Shown here: piece by piece, positions 28,229-37,258 of the stretch
How the letters are laid out: each line of letters begins with the position of its first letter
Numbering within the stretch: position 1 is the stretch's first letter
DNA from: Alphaproteobacteria bacterium
GTDB taxonomy: Bacteria > Pseudomonadota > Alphaproteobacteria > Rhizobiales > Xanthobacteraceae
Direction: 5' to 3'
DNA length: 64,000 nt
NCBI GenBank assembly: GCA_016869215.1
Contig: VGEP01000019.1
Span: 1-64,000 of the forward strand
Program-made: the position numbers and the translations under genes
The notes under the pieces: model-generated
Database searches by the model: none
What the model saw: only the letters and a program-made list of their open reading frames with translations
What the model was told of the DNA's origin: nothing

Positions 28229-29446
28229 ATGGCGAAGGAACTTCCTATTCTGATCGCCGGCGGCGGCCCCGTCGGCTTTGTCGCGGCGCTGGCGCTGGCG
28301 CAGAAGGGTTTCGCGGTCGAGCTGTTCGAAGCCGAACCCCGCATCAACGACATGCCGCGCGCGGCGACGACCCACGCCGCGACGCTGGAGATGCTCGCAG
28401 GCCTCGGCATGGTCGACGAGGTGATCCGGCGCGGCTACGTCGAGCCGAAGTTCCGCATCTGGGACCGCCCATCCCACAGCATCATCGCCGAGTTCGACTT
28501 CGGCGTGCTGAAGAACGAGACGCCCTACCCGTTCGCCGTGCAATGCGAACAGCACAAGCTCGCCAGCATGGCGCTGGAGCGCCTGCGCGCAATGCCGCAG
28601 GTGCGCGTGCAGTTCTCGGCCCGCGTGACCGGCTTCGAGCAATTCGGCGATCGCGTCGAGGCGACGGTCGAGGACGGCGACGGGCCGCGCAAGGTTACAG
28701 GCAGCCACCTCATCGGCTGCGACGGCGGCCGCTCGACGGTGCGCAAGGCGCTCGGCATCGACTTCGAGGGCTACACGCATCCCGAACGGTTCATGATCCT
28801 GACCACGACCTTCGATCTCGGGACCATGTATCCCGGCTGCACGCGCAACTACATCACCGATCCCGAACAGTGGTTCTCGATCTTCAAAGTTAGCGGCGAC
28901 GAGCGCGGGCCGCTGTGGCGCGTGCTGTCGGCAACGCAGCCCGAACAGACCGACGAAGAGCTGATGAACCCGGACGCAACCGAAAAGCGGATGCAGCGCT
29001 TCCTGCCGAAGGATTCGCCCTACGACATCGTCCACCGCAATCTCTACAACGTGCATCAGCGCGTCGCCGCGAGCTTCCGCAAGGGCCGCGTATTCCTCGC
29101 AGGCGACTCCGCACACGTGAACAACCCGCTCGGCGGGCTCGGCCTAAACTTCGGCATTCACGACGTGATAGAACTGACCGGCCTGCTCGACCGCATCGTT
29201 CACAAGGGCGCGTCCGCCGACATCCTCGACGATTACGACCGCCATCGCCGTCCGCTGAATGTCGAGTTCGTCCAGCAGCAGACCATCGCCAACAAAAAGC
29301 GCATGGAAGAGCGCGACCCGGCCGCGCGCGCCAGAAGCAACGAGCAATTGCGCGCGACCATGAACGATCCGGCCGCGCATCGCGCCTATGTGCTGCGCGC
29401 CTCGCTGCTCGAAAGCGTGCGGAAGCGCGCGGCCGCGGCGGCGTAG
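28229..29446 (+). CDS. FAD-dependent monooxygenase, aromatic hydroxylase type
   Basis: Class A flavoprotein monooxygenase, about 405 aa. Motifs in order: FAD dinucleotide fold LIAGGGPVGFVAALALAQKG, then E (ELFEAE); the DG motif LIGCDGGRSTVRKALG; and the GD motif FLAGDSAHVNNPLGGLGLNFG. This is the UbiH/PHBH/MhpA set; the short C-terminus lacks the thioredoxin-like extension of phenol hydroxylases. The ATG at 28229 is the likely start. It is co-oriented with a Bug receptor and ends 6 bases before the convergent glnE stop. Confidence 0.87.
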   Translation: MAKELPILIAGGGPVGFVAALALAQKGFAVELFEAEPRINDMPRAATTHAATLEMLAGLGMVDEVIRRGYVEPKFRIWDRPSHSIIAEFDFGVLKNETPYPFAVQCEQHKLASMALERLRAMPQVRVQFSARVTGFEQFGDRVEATVEDGDGPRKVTGSHLIGCDGGRSTVRKALGIDFEGYTHPERFMILTTTFDLGTMYPGCTRNYITDPEQWFSIFKVSGDERGPLWRVLSATQPEQTDEELMNPDATEKRMQRFLPKDSPYDIVHRNLYNVHQRVAASFRKGRVFLAGDSAHVNNPLGGLGLNFGIHDVIELTGLLDRIVHKGASADILDDYDRHRRPLNVEFVQQQTIANKKRMEERDPAARARSNEQLRATMNDPAAHRAYVLRASLLESVRKRAAAAA

Positions 29447-29452
29447 TCTTTC

Positions 29453-32437
29453 CTAAAGCGACGATCCCAAAATCCGATTGAAGCTCGCGCGCACCTTCTG
29501 CTGCGTCTCGGTCAAATGCGCGTCGAGCGTGCCGAAGTCCGGCAGGTCGGCGGCGCGGCACAGCAGCCCCAGCAGCCCCGCGCCCGCGGTCTTGGCGTCG
29601 AACGGCCCGGGCAGGCACAGCCGCAAAATCTGCGTCAGGTTGTGATAGAGCCGCGCTGCCGGCCGCAGCACGTCTGCGTCCTCCGGCGACAGCACGCCGA
29701 GCCGCCAGGCCTTGTCCAGCACCCGCGCAGTGTTGGTGTCGAGAATGTCCGGCGTTTGCTCGGCATGGACGAGCTGCAGGTACTGCGCGATGAACTCCAG
29801 GTCGACCAGCCCGCCGGCGGCATATTTGAGATCCCAGCGGTTGCCGTCGCCCTTCTCCTGAGCGATGGCGGCGCGCATGTCGGCGACGTCGGCGGCGACC
29901 GTTTCGCGGTCGCGCTCGCGGCCCAGCACCTTGCGGATTGCGGCCTCGACGCGCTGCGCGAAGGCGGGGCTGCCCGCCACCACGCGCGCGCGCGTCAGCG
30001 CGAGATGCTCCCAGGTCCAGGCCTCGCTTTCCTGATAGCTCAGGAACGATTCCAGGCTGGTGGCGACCGGCCCCGACCGTCCCGACGGCCGCAGCCGCAT
30101 GTCCACTTGATAGAGCGCGCCGTAGTTGGTCTGCGAAGACAGGGCGCTGATGAGCCGCTGCGTCAGCCGCGCAAAGTATTGCGCACCGTAGAGCGAGCGT
30201 TCGCCGTCGGACTGCGGATTTTCCTCGTCGAAATCGTAGACGATGATCAGGTCGAGGTCGGAGGTCGCGGTCATCTCGCGGCCGCCGAGCTTGCCGAGCG
30301 CCAGCAGCGCGGTTTCCTGCTTGCGGATGCGGCCGTGGGCCTTGGTGAAATTGTCCTCGACGATCCGGTGCAGCGCCCGGATCACCACGTCGGCAAGCCG
30401 CGCAAACGCCTCGCCGGCCTGCTCCGCAGTCACCGTGCCGGACAGAATGCGCGCGCCGACCAGGAACATCTGCTCCTGGCCGAACATCCGAAGCCGGTCG
30501 AGGAAGTCCTCGTAGGATTCCGACGCGCCGAGCGCGCGCTTGAGCTCGGCGGCGAGCTTGTCGTCGTCCGGCAGCGCGCCGAAGAAGGTCGGCTCGAGCA
30601 GCGCATCCATCGCCTCCGGATGGCGCGACAGGATGTCGGCGAGCCGTGGCGCCGTTCCGATGGTCAGCGCAACCAGCGACACCAGGTCGGGGTTCTGCCG
30701 CAGCCGCGAAAACAGCCGCCCCCCGCGCTGCAGGCCGCCGAGGAACAGATCGAAAGCATTGACCGCGGCGTCGGGGTTCTCCGCCCGCGCGAGACGATCG
30801 AGCAGTACGGGAACGAATTCGGAGAACTGCGCGCGGATGCCCTCGTTGCGCAGCGCCTTATAGCCGCCTGCCTTCCAGCGGCGCACGGTCGCCGAAACCT
30901 CCTGTGGCTGGCGATAGCCCATGTCGGTCAGCCGGAGGACGGTGTCGCGGTCGTCGGCGTCGGGCGGGAACGACAGCGTCTCTTCGGCGCGCGCCTGCGC
31001 CTCGCCCTCGAACAATTGCGCGTAGTGCCGCTGCACCTTCCGTAGATGGCCGACCAGCGTCTCGGCAAAGGCGTCGCGGTCCTTGAAGCCGCAGAACCGC
31101 GCAAAGCGATCCATCTCCTCCGGCGTCGACGGCAAGGTGTGGGTCTGGTCGTCGGCGACCATCTGCAGCCGGTGTTCGACCTTGCGCAGGAACAGGTACG
31201 CCGCTTCGAGGTCGGCGCGGGCGTCGGCGCCGATCCAGCCGCCCTTGAGCAGCGCCGCCAGCATATCGAGCGTGGCGCGGCCGCGCAGCTCCGGGTGGCG
31301 GCCGCCGGCGATGAGCTGCTGGGTCTGGACGAAAAATTCGACCTCGCGGATGCCGCCGCGGCCGACCTTGATGTTGTGGCCCTCGACCGCGATGTCGTCG
31401 TGGCCCCGGTAGGCGTGAATCTGCCGCTTCATCGCCTCGACGTCGGCGACCGCGGCATAGTCGAGATACTTGCGCCAGACGAACGGCGAGAGCTGCAGGA
31501 GGAACGCCTCGCCGGCCGCGATGTCGCCCGCGCAGGCGCGCGCCTTGATCATGGCGGCGCGTTCCCAGTTCTGGCCGACGCTGCCGTAATACTCGACCGC
31601 CGAATCGACCGACACCGCAACCGCGGTCGACGCCGGATCCGGCCGCAGCCGCAGGTCGACGCGGAACACATAGCCGTCCGGCGTGCGCTCCTGAAGCAGC
31701 TTCACGATGCCGCGCGTGATCCGCACGTGGAACGCTGCCGCCTCGTCGCGGTCCACCAGCGCGGGCGCTGTGGGGTCGTAGAACACGATCAGGTCGATGT
31801 CGCTGGAATAGTTCAGCTCGAAGGCGCCCATCTTGCCCATGGCGAGCATGATGTGGCCCGAACCCTCTTCGGGGCGGTCGGGCTTCGCGGGCTTGAGCTT
31901 GCCGCGCTTGACGGCGTCGCGCAGCAGGTAGCGCAGCGCGCCGGTGAGCGCTGCGTCGGCCAGCTCCGTGAGCGCGCGCGTCGCCCGCATCACCGGCCAT
32001 GCGCCGCCGATATCGGCGAGCGCGATCAGGAGCGCGGCTTCGGCTTTCATCTGGCGCAGGAGCTTCATCGCCTGCGCCTCGGACTTGGCCGCGGCGACCG
32101 CCTTCACGCTGCGCGCCAGCAACTCCTCGAAATGCGTATCGGGCTCGGCTTCGAGAATGCCGCACAAGCGTTCGGGCTCCGCGCTCGCCAGGTCCCAGAG
32201 ATACGGCGAGCCTTCGCAAAGCCCAGCCAGCAGCGCTTCGAGTCTGGGCGCATCGGCCAAGTGGCGCTTCAGGCGCTTGGCCGCCGGGTCCTTCCCGATG
32301 TCGGAAAGCCATTCCGCGACACGGGCATTGGCGGCCTTGGCCGACGACACCCGCGGCGCTTCGCTCAGGCGCTCGACGAGCGGCCGCTCGGCCTTCGCCG
32401 GACGCTTCGCCGCCGCCTTCTTCACAGTGCGCGCCAT
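29453..32437 (-). CDS. glnE: Bifunctional glutamine synthetase adenylyltransferase/adenylyl-removing enzyme
   Basis: Cytosolic enzyme that attaches and removes AMP on glutamine synthetase in answer to PII and glutamine, 994 aa (usual 950-1000). Two nucleotidyltransferase domains: the N-terminal de-adenylylation half with YSSDIDLIVFYDPTAP and GGIREVEFFVQTQQLIAGG, and the C-terminal adenylylation half with ATSDLDLIIVYDFDEENP and the ALYQVDMRLRPSGRSGPVAT region. The G-x-x-D-(I/L)-D metal motifs are intact in both. The N-terminus has an extra Lys/Arg-rich segment. It stands between the pleC-like region and a two-component pair. Confidence 0.95.
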   Translation of the reverse strand: MARTVKKAAAKRPAKAERPLVERLSEAPRVSSAKAANARVAEWLSDIGKDPAAKRLKRHLADAPRLEALLAGLCEGSPYLWDLASAEPERLCGILEAEPDTHFEELLARSVKAVAAAKSEAQAMKLLRQMKAEAALLIALADIGGAWPVMRATRALTELADAALTGALRYLLRDAVKRGKLKPAKPDRPEEGSGHIMLAMGKMGAFELNYSSDIDLIVFYDPTAPALVDRDEAAAFHVRITRGIVKLLQERTPDGYVFRVDLRLRPDPASTAVAVSVDSAVEYYGSVGQNWERAAMIKARACAGDIAAGEAFLLQLSPFVWRKYLDYAAVADVEAMKRQIHAYRGHDDIAVEGHNIKVGRGGIREVEFFVQTQQLIAGGRHPELRGRATLDMLAALLKGGWIGADARADLEAAYLFLRKVEHRLQMVADDQTHTLPSTPEEMDRFARFCGFKDRDAFAETLVGHLRKVQRHYAQLFEGEAQARAEETLSFPPDADDRDTVLRLTDMGYRQPQEVSATVRRWKAGGYKALRNEGIRAQFSEFVPVLLDRLARAENPDAAVNAFDLFLGGLQRGGRLFSRLRQNPDLVSLVALTIGTAPRLADILSRHPEAMDALLEPTFFGALPDDDKLAAELKRALGASESYEDFLDRLRMFGQEQMFLVGARILSGTVTAEQAGEAFARLADVVIRALHRIVEDNFTKAHGRIRKQETALLALGKLGGREMTATSDLDLIIVYDFDEENPQSDGERSLYGAQYFARLTQRLISALSSQTNYGALYQVDMRLRPSGRSGPVATSLESFLSYQESEAWTWEHLALTRARVVAGSPAFAQRVEAAIRKVLGRERDRETVAADVADMRAAIAQEKGDGNRWDLKYAAGGLVDLEFIAQYLQLVHAEQTPDILDTNTARVLDKAWRLGVLSPEDADVLRPAARLYHNLTQILRLCLPGPFDAKTAGAGLLGLLCRAADLPDFGTLDAHLTETQQKVRASFNRILGSSL

Positions 32438-32509
32438 GACGGCGGAGTTTGACCACGTTCCCGCGCGGCGGGAAAGCGCCGCGCCGCAGCCTCAGCCATG
32501 TCCGCCGGG

Positions 32510-34054
32510 CTAAGCTTGTTCGGACGGCTGCGGCAGCTTTGGGCCCGCCGCTGGCAGCACCAGCGTAACCTTGAGACCGGGCGCATTGTCGCCGAGGATC
32601 AATTCGCCACCGTGCAATCGCGCGACCGCGGCGGCAAGGCTCAGGCCCAGACCCGAACCGGGTTCCGAACGGCTCTGTTCCAGCCGCACGAAGCGCTCCA
32701 CTGCGCGGGCGCGGTCCTCGGCGACGATGCCGGGACCGCGGTCGGCGACCTCCAGCCGGACAAAGCCGCCATCGGATACGACCGACACCGTCACCGCGGC
32801 CTCGCCACCCGGCTGCGCCGGCACGCCGTACTTGATGGCGTTGTCGACCAGATTGGCGAGCGCCTGGGTCAGCAGTTCGCGATTGCCGCGCATCGGAATG
32901 GCAGCCGGCGCCGCGACGGCGAGCGACAGCCCCTTCTCGTCGGCCAGCGGGTCGTAGAGCTCGGCCACGCCGCGCGCAACGTCGGCGGCGTCGAACTCGG
33001 CGAGCGGCGTCGAGGCTTGGCCCGATTCCGTGCGCGCGATGGTGAGCAGCGCGTTGAAGGTCTTGATCAGTTCGTCGGACTCTTCGAGCGTGGCCTCCAG
33101 GGCGTAGCGATAATCCGGCTCGGATTTGGCGGTCCGAAGCGCCTCTTCGGTGCGGTTGCGCAGTCGCGTCAGCGGCGTCTTAAGGTCGTGCGCGATGTTG
33201 TCGGAGACCTCCTTGAAGCCGCGCATCAGCGCCTCGATACGCTCCAGCATGGCGTTGAGATTGACCGCAAGGCGGTCGAGTTCGTCGCCCGAGCCCGTGG
33301 CCGGCAACCGGCCCGACAGGTCGCCCGCCATGATGGTGCGCGTGGTTTCGGTCATGGCGTCGACGCGGCGCAGCACCCGCCGGGCCACGAAGAAGCCGCC
33401 GGTCAGGCCCAGCACGATCACCAGCGCGATCGACCACTGGCCCGCGGCGACGATGACGTCGAACAGCCGCTCGCGCTCGGCAAGGTCGCGCCCGACCAGC
33501 AGGCGGAAACCGCTGGGAAGCTGGTACACCCGCACCAGCGCGTGCTGCTCGTGCCCGTCCGGATCGTCGAGCCTGCGATACACCGTCTCGGTCCACCCGG
33601 AATGGTCGAGCACGCCCTCGCCGAGCAGGCCGACGTTGCCGGCAAGCCCGTCGCCGGTGAAGGTGGTCACGAGGTAGAGGCTCGATCCGGGCCGCCGCGC
33701 ACGCGCGTCGATGATCAGCACCAGCCGCCGGACGCCGCCCTGGTTGTATTGCTCGACCAGGCCGGTCATCTCGATGTCGACCGCACGGGTGATCTGCTCG
33801 GTGATCAGGCGCCGCGTGTTCCAGGCGAAATAGGCCAGCAGGCAGGCGGCGAACAGCGCGAAGATCGTCAGATAGACGAGCGTTAGCTTGAACGCCGTGG
33901 TGTTGAACAGCTTGCGCAACCCGCCCGCGCCCGGCGAGCGCAGCCAGCGCACTGGCGCGGCCGCCTTGAGCCGCTCACGCAGTCCCCGCACCGGCGCGGC
34001 GCGCTCGCCTGCACCGGCGGCAACGTCGCGTTCGATGGCGGTGTTATCGGTCAC
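32510..34054 (-). CDS. Sensor histidine kinase with HAMP domain (FeuQ-like position)
   Basis: Predicted 514 aa inner-membrane kinase. Helices at about 50-72 (LTLVYLTIFALFAACLLAYF) and 180-200 (WSIALVIVLGLTGGFFVARR) enclose a periplasmic sensor region. HAMP (RVDAMTETTRTIMAGDLSGR), HisKA with DNIAHDLKTPLTRLRNR, and HATPase with NLVDNAIKYGV, DRGPGIVAE and GSGLGLSLAAAVARLHGG follow. The GTG start overlaps the response regulator stop by 11 bases, so the two are translationally coupled. In rhizobia the pair between degP and glnE is, to my recollection, FeuPQ-like; this is by synteny only. Confidence 0.88.
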   Translation of the reverse strand: MTDNTAIERDVAAGAGERAAPVRGLRERLKAAAPVRWLRSPGAGGLRKLFNTTAFKLTLVYLTIFALFAACLLAYFAWNTRRLITEQITRAVDIEMTGLVEQYNQGGVRRLVLIIDARARRPGSSLYLVTTFTGDGLAGNVGLLGEGVLDHSGWTETVYRRLDDPDGHEQHALVRVYQLPSGFRLLVGRDLAERERLFDVIVAAGQWSIALVIVLGLTGGFFVARRVLRRVDAMTETTRTIMAGDLSGRLPATGSGDELDRLAVNLNAMLERIEALMRGFKEVSDNIAHDLKTPLTRLRNRTEEALRTAKSEPDYRYALEATLEESDELIKTFNALLTIARTESGQASTPLAEFDAADVARGVAELYDPLADEKGLSLAVAAPAAIPMRGNRELLTQALANLVDNAIKYGVPAQPGGEAAVTVSVVSDGGFVRLEVADRGPGIVAEDRARAVERFVRLEQSRSEPGSGLGLSLAAAVARLHGGELILGDNAPGLKVTLVLPAAGPKLPQPSEQA

Positions 34055-34718
34055 GGATCATGTACCCGGCGCCGCGGATGGTGTGCAGCAGCGGCTGCGA
34101 GAAGCCTTTGTCGATCTTGGAGCGCAGCCTGGAAATGTGCACGTCGATGACGTTGGTCTGCGGATCGAAGTGATAGTCCCAGACGTTTTCCAGCAGCATG
34201 GTGCGCGTCACGACCTGACCCGCGTGTTTCATCAGATATTCGAGCAGGCGGAATTCGCGCGGCTGCAGCGATATCTCGTCCACGCCGCGCGCGACGCGGT
34301 GCGACAGCCGATCGAGCTCCAGGTCGGCCACGCGATAGACCGTCTCCTCGCCGCGCGCGCCGCGCCGGCGCGTCAGCGCCTCGACCCGCGCCAGCAGTTC
34401 GGAGAACGAATAGGGCTTGGGCAGATAGTCGTCGCCGCCGGCGCGCAGGCCCTTCACGCGGTCGTCGACCTGGCCGAGCGCGGACAGGATCAGGACAGGG
34501 GTTTCGATGCCCTTTTCGCGCAGTTCGCCGATCACCGTAAGACCGTCGCGCTTGGGCAGCATGCGGTCGACGATCAAGGCGTCGTACTTGCGCTCCAGCG
34601 CAAGCGCGAGCCCTTCGTCGCCGTCCCAGGCCTGGTCCGCGACGTGACCCACCTCGCGGAACGCCCGCGCGATGTAGTCCGCCGCGTCACGGTCGTCTTC
34701 GACAATGAGAAGTCGCAT
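34044..34718 (-). CDS. OmpR-family response regulator
   Basis: 224 aa regulator. The receiver domain begins MRLLIVEDDRDAADYIARAF; the phospho-acceptor is D51 (ALIVDRMLPKRDG), with Thr/Ser (LILSALG) and Lys (YLPKPYSF) in place. The winged-helix domain has REFRLLEYLMKHAGQVVTRT and VDVHISRLRSKID, the OmpR recognition helix. ATG at 34718. It precedes the histidine kinase and overlaps it by 11 bases. It is separated from degP upstream by a terminator-like hairpin, so it should have its own promoter in 34719-34841. Confidence 0.93.
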   Translation of the reverse strand: MRLLIVEDDRDAADYIARAFREVGHVADQAWDGDEGLALALERKYDALIVDRMLPKRDGLTVIGELREKGIETPVLILSALGQVDDRVKGLRAGGDDYLPKPYSFSELLARVEALTRRRGARGEETVYRVADLELDRLSHRVARGVDEISLQPREFRLLEYLMKHAGQVVTRTMLLENVWDYHFDPQTNVIDVHISRLRSKIDKGFSQPLLHTIRGAGYMIRDR

Positions 34719-35091
34719 GGGGATTCGCTCTCCGGGCCATTTTAGACCATGGGCGCGATTCTTTTCGAAGGCAGGATCGGACCCCGCGAAGGCGCGCGGT
34801 GTCGCGGCGCAGGGGCCGGCCGGCGCAATGGTTTCCGGGGGAAAAAGACTGCGAGGGGCGGCGGATCGCTCCGCCGCCCCTCCGACTGTCCTCGCACCCG
34901 GCGGGGGCGACGGATACCGGTGAACAAGGACAGCATGGGTGGGGACGGGCTCGGGGCCCGCCCCCCGGGTTCGCACCGTCGGCGGGGGCGACGTTTGCCG
35001 ACGGGACGGCCCCGTTCTCGTTACCGCGCTTGGGGAACGGTCCATGGGGACGGCTCCGGGACGCGGCGCAATGTCTGGCCAGGCCGCCCGA
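34719..35091. other. Intergenic region degP / two-component pair
   Basis: 373 bases, extremely GC-rich. It holds a strong hairpin terminator (34842-34882). It also has an imperfect direct repeat of GGCGGGGGCGACG (near 34900 and 34981). No gene is supported; the several open frames here lack ribosome binding sites and family resemblance. Confidence 0.6.
34842..34882 (-). terminator. Rho-independent terminator downstream of degP
   Basis: A perfect 13-bp stem (GAGGGGCGGCGGA / TCCGCCGCCCCTC) with loop TCGC at 34853-34882. On the minus strand it is followed after a few bases by CTTTTTC. It would end transcription from degP, about 210 bases past its stop, before the response regulator gene. Confidence 0.65.
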
Positions 35092-36603
35092 TCAGGCACG
35101 GCCCAGCGGGACAGCCACAAAACGCGTGCCCTGTCCGGACTTCACACGCATCAACACACTGCGTTTGCCTTCCGAGCGCGCATCGCCCAGGGCCTTGCGC
35201 ACGTCATCGGGCGTGCCGACGGTCTTGCCGCCGACTTCGAGGATCACGTCGCCGGCCTTGAAGCCGAAGTCCGCGGCGGGCCCGTTCGGATCGACCTCGG
35301 CGACCACGACGCCCGGCTCGCTGCCGGCCGGCGCCAGCGAAAGGCCGAGCCGCGGCTCGTTACCGCGACGCGAGTCGCGACCGCGATTGCCGGTGTCGGC
35401 GCGCGCCTCGCGCGTATTCGGCAGTTCGCCGAGGGTCAGATTGAGCGCCTTCTCGGCGCCCTTGCGGACGATGCCGAGCTTGATCGTCGTGTTCGGCGCC
35501 ATGCTGCCGATCATCCGCGACAGCGTACGCGCATCCTTCACCGGCTTGCCGTCGACCGACACGATCACGTCGCCGGCCTCGATGCCGGCCTTCACCGCTG
35601 GGCTGTCCTTTTGCGGCTCGGCGACCAGCGCGCCGCCGGTGCCCTTCTTCAGACCGAGGCCTTCGGCGATCTCGGGCGTCACCGGCTGGATCTGCACACC
35701 GATCCATCCGCGCGTAACCGCGCCCTTGTCCCTGAGCTGGGCGACCACGGTCTTCACGGTCTCGGCCGGGATCGCAAATGCGATGCCGACGTTGCCGCCC
35801 GACGGCGAGAAGATCGCGGTGTTGACCCCGATCACCGAGCCGTTGACGTCGAACGTGGGACCGCCGGAGTTGCCCTTGTTCACCGGCGCGTCGATCTGGA
35901 TGAAATCGTCGTAGGGGCCGGCGCCGATGTCGCGGCCGCGCGCGGACACGATGCCCGCGGTCACGGTGCCGCCGAGGCCGAACGGATTGCCGACCGCGAG
36001 CACCCAGTCGCCGACTCGCGGCGGGTTATCGGCGAGCTTGACGTAGGGGAAGCTGCCGCCTTCGACTTTGATCAGAGCGAGGTCGGTGCGCGGATCGGCG
36101 CCGATCACCTTGGCGGTGTGAGTCTTGCCGTCGTCGGTTGCGATCTCGACGGTCGAGGCGTTCTCGACCACGTGATTGTTGGTCACCGCATAGCCGTCGG
36201 CCGAAATGAAGAAGCCGGAGCCCTGCGCCTGGCCGAAGCGGCGGCCACGCGGCGTGTTGGGCGGGCCTTCGGGCATGCCGAAGCGGCGGAAGAACTGATC
36301 CATCTGCGAGCCGCGCGGGAACGGCGAATTCTCGGTGCCTGTGGTCTCGGCAGGTGCCGCAGTCTTGATCCGCACCGAGATCACCGCGGGCTTCACCTTC
36401 TCGACGATGTCGGCGAAACCGGCCGGGCGGGCGACGCCCTGGGTCTGCTCGGACAAATTCTGCGCCAGCGCGGCCGGCGCATAGGGCGCGTTGTGGGGAG
36501 CGAACAGATAGGCGCCGGCGGAAAGCCCGGCGACGGTGGTGGCGAGCAGAGCCAAGCGGCGCACCGAAAGGATGCGGGGGCGTGAATGGATTTCGACGCT
36601 CAT
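35092..36603 (-). CDS. degP: Periplasmic Do-type serine protease/chaperone
   Basis: HtrA-family protease for envelope quality control, 503 aa. The N-terminus is a signal-anchor-like segment (RLALLATTVAGLSAGAYLF). Protease domain: His in GYAVTNNHVVEN, Asp in DPRTDLALIKV, Ser in NKGNSGGPTFDVNG (catalytic triad complete). Two PDZ domains follow, with GWIGVQIQPVTPE and LGLSLAPAGS starts. Length and two PDZ domains fit DegP/MucD. ATG at 36603 behind TGAGGACATAGG. Neighbours ccm on one side and a two-component pair on the other repeat the rhizobial order. Confidence 0.94.
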   Translation of the reverse strand: MSVEIHSRPRILSVRRLALLATTVAGLSAGAYLFAPHNAPYAPAALAQNLSEQTQGVARPAGFADIVEKVKPAVISVRIKTAAPAETTGTENSPFPRGSQMDQFFRRFGMPEGPPNTPRGRRFGQAQGSGFFISADGYAVTNNHVVENASTVEIATDDGKTHTAKVIGADPRTDLALIKVEGGSFPYVKLADNPPRVGDWVLAVGNPFGLGGTVTAGIVSARGRDIGAGPYDDFIQIDAPVNKGNSGGPTFDVNGSVIGVNTAIFSPSGGNVGIAFAIPAETVKTVVAQLRDKGAVTRGWIGVQIQPVTPEIAEGLGLKKGTGGALVAEPQKDSPAVKAGIEAGDVIVSVDGKPVKDARTLSRMIGSMAPNTTIKLGIVRKGAEKALNLTLGELPNTREARADTGNRGRDSRRGNEPRLGLSLAPAGSEPGVVVAEVDPNGPAADFGFKAGDVILEVGGKTVGTPDDVRKALGDARSEGKRSVLMRVKSGQGTRFVAVPLGRA

Positions 36604-36743
36604 GGTCCTATGTCCTCAACCGACGTTCGTGAGGCGCGTCCGTGCGCCTTGCATGGGTGAGAACATGGGTCCGGCCGCCTTACCTGGGAGTGGCGGCGGA
36701 ATTAAACTTTGGTAAGGTTGTGGATAAGGTATAACTTATTGAA

Positions 36744-36763
36744 ATCGCGAACTTTATCGCGAA
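36744..36763. promoter_or_regulatory. Two direct ATCGCGAA repeats upstream of degP
   Basis: The octamer ATCGCGAA occurs twice, at 36744-36751 and 36756-36763, so with a 12-bp period, in the AT-richer 175-bp gap between ccmH and degP. Spacing near one helical turn fits a dimeric activator of the OmpR type (inference). AT-rich hexamers (TTATAC on the minus strand, near 36733) that could serve as a -10 lie just downstream towards degP. Confidence 0.35.
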
Positions 36764-36778
36764 TTCCGCCGGCCCGGC

Positions 36779-37252
36779 CTAACGCCCGACAAGTTCCTGC
36801 AGCCGGCGCTTTTCATCTTCGGTCAAAGGCGCGCTCGCAACCGGCGCCGTCCGCCGCCGCCGCATGGTCATGGCAATCCCGAAGATACCGCCGATCACCA
36901 GCGCGCCCGGCGCGAGCCAGAGCAGCGCCGTGCTCCAGTTGAAGCGCGGCTTGAGCAGGACGAACTCGCCGTAGCGCGCGGTCAAAAACGCAATCACCTT
37001 GTCGTCGCTGTCGCCGGCCACGAGACGCTCGCGCACCAGGAGCCGCAGGTCGCGGGCGAGCGGCGCGTCCGAATCGTCGATCGACTGGTTCTGACACACC
37101 ATGCAGCGCAGTTCGCGCGACAGCACCCGCGCCCGCGCCTCCAGCTTGGGATCCGAGAGAATTTCGTCCGGCTGCACCGCCCGCACGGGATCCGCGGCGA
37201 GCGGCGCCATGGCGACCGCAATGAAAACGAGCCATGAACCGGTGCGGCGCAC
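36779..37252 (-). CDS. ccmH: Cytochrome c maturation protein CcmH (CycL)
   Basis: Membrane-anchored periplasmic thiol-disulfide protein that keeps apocytochrome c reduced for haem attachment, 157 aa. Signal-type N-terminus (ends DPVRA), then the hallmark LRCMVCQNQSIDDSDAPLA with the CxxC pair, and one C-terminal anchor (LLWLAPGALVIGGIFGIAMTM). Length matches the short N-terminal CcmH, with the TPR part provided separately by CcmI. GTG start at 37252, 6 bases after the ccmF stop. Last gene of the ccm operon. Confidence 0.93.
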   Translation of the reverse strand: MRRTGSWLVFIAVAMAPLAADPVRAVQPDEILSDPKLEARARVLSRELRCMVCQNQSIDDSDAPLARDLRLLVRERLVAGDSDDKVIAFLTARYGEFVLLKPRFNWSTALLWLAPGALVIGGIFGIAMTMRRRRTAPVASAPLTEDEKRRLQELVGR

Positions 37253-37258
37253 GATGTC

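Noticed and set aside
34939..36585. 548-codon plus-strand frame opposite degP
   Set aside because: Shadow of degP, which has an intact catalytic triad and two PDZ domains.
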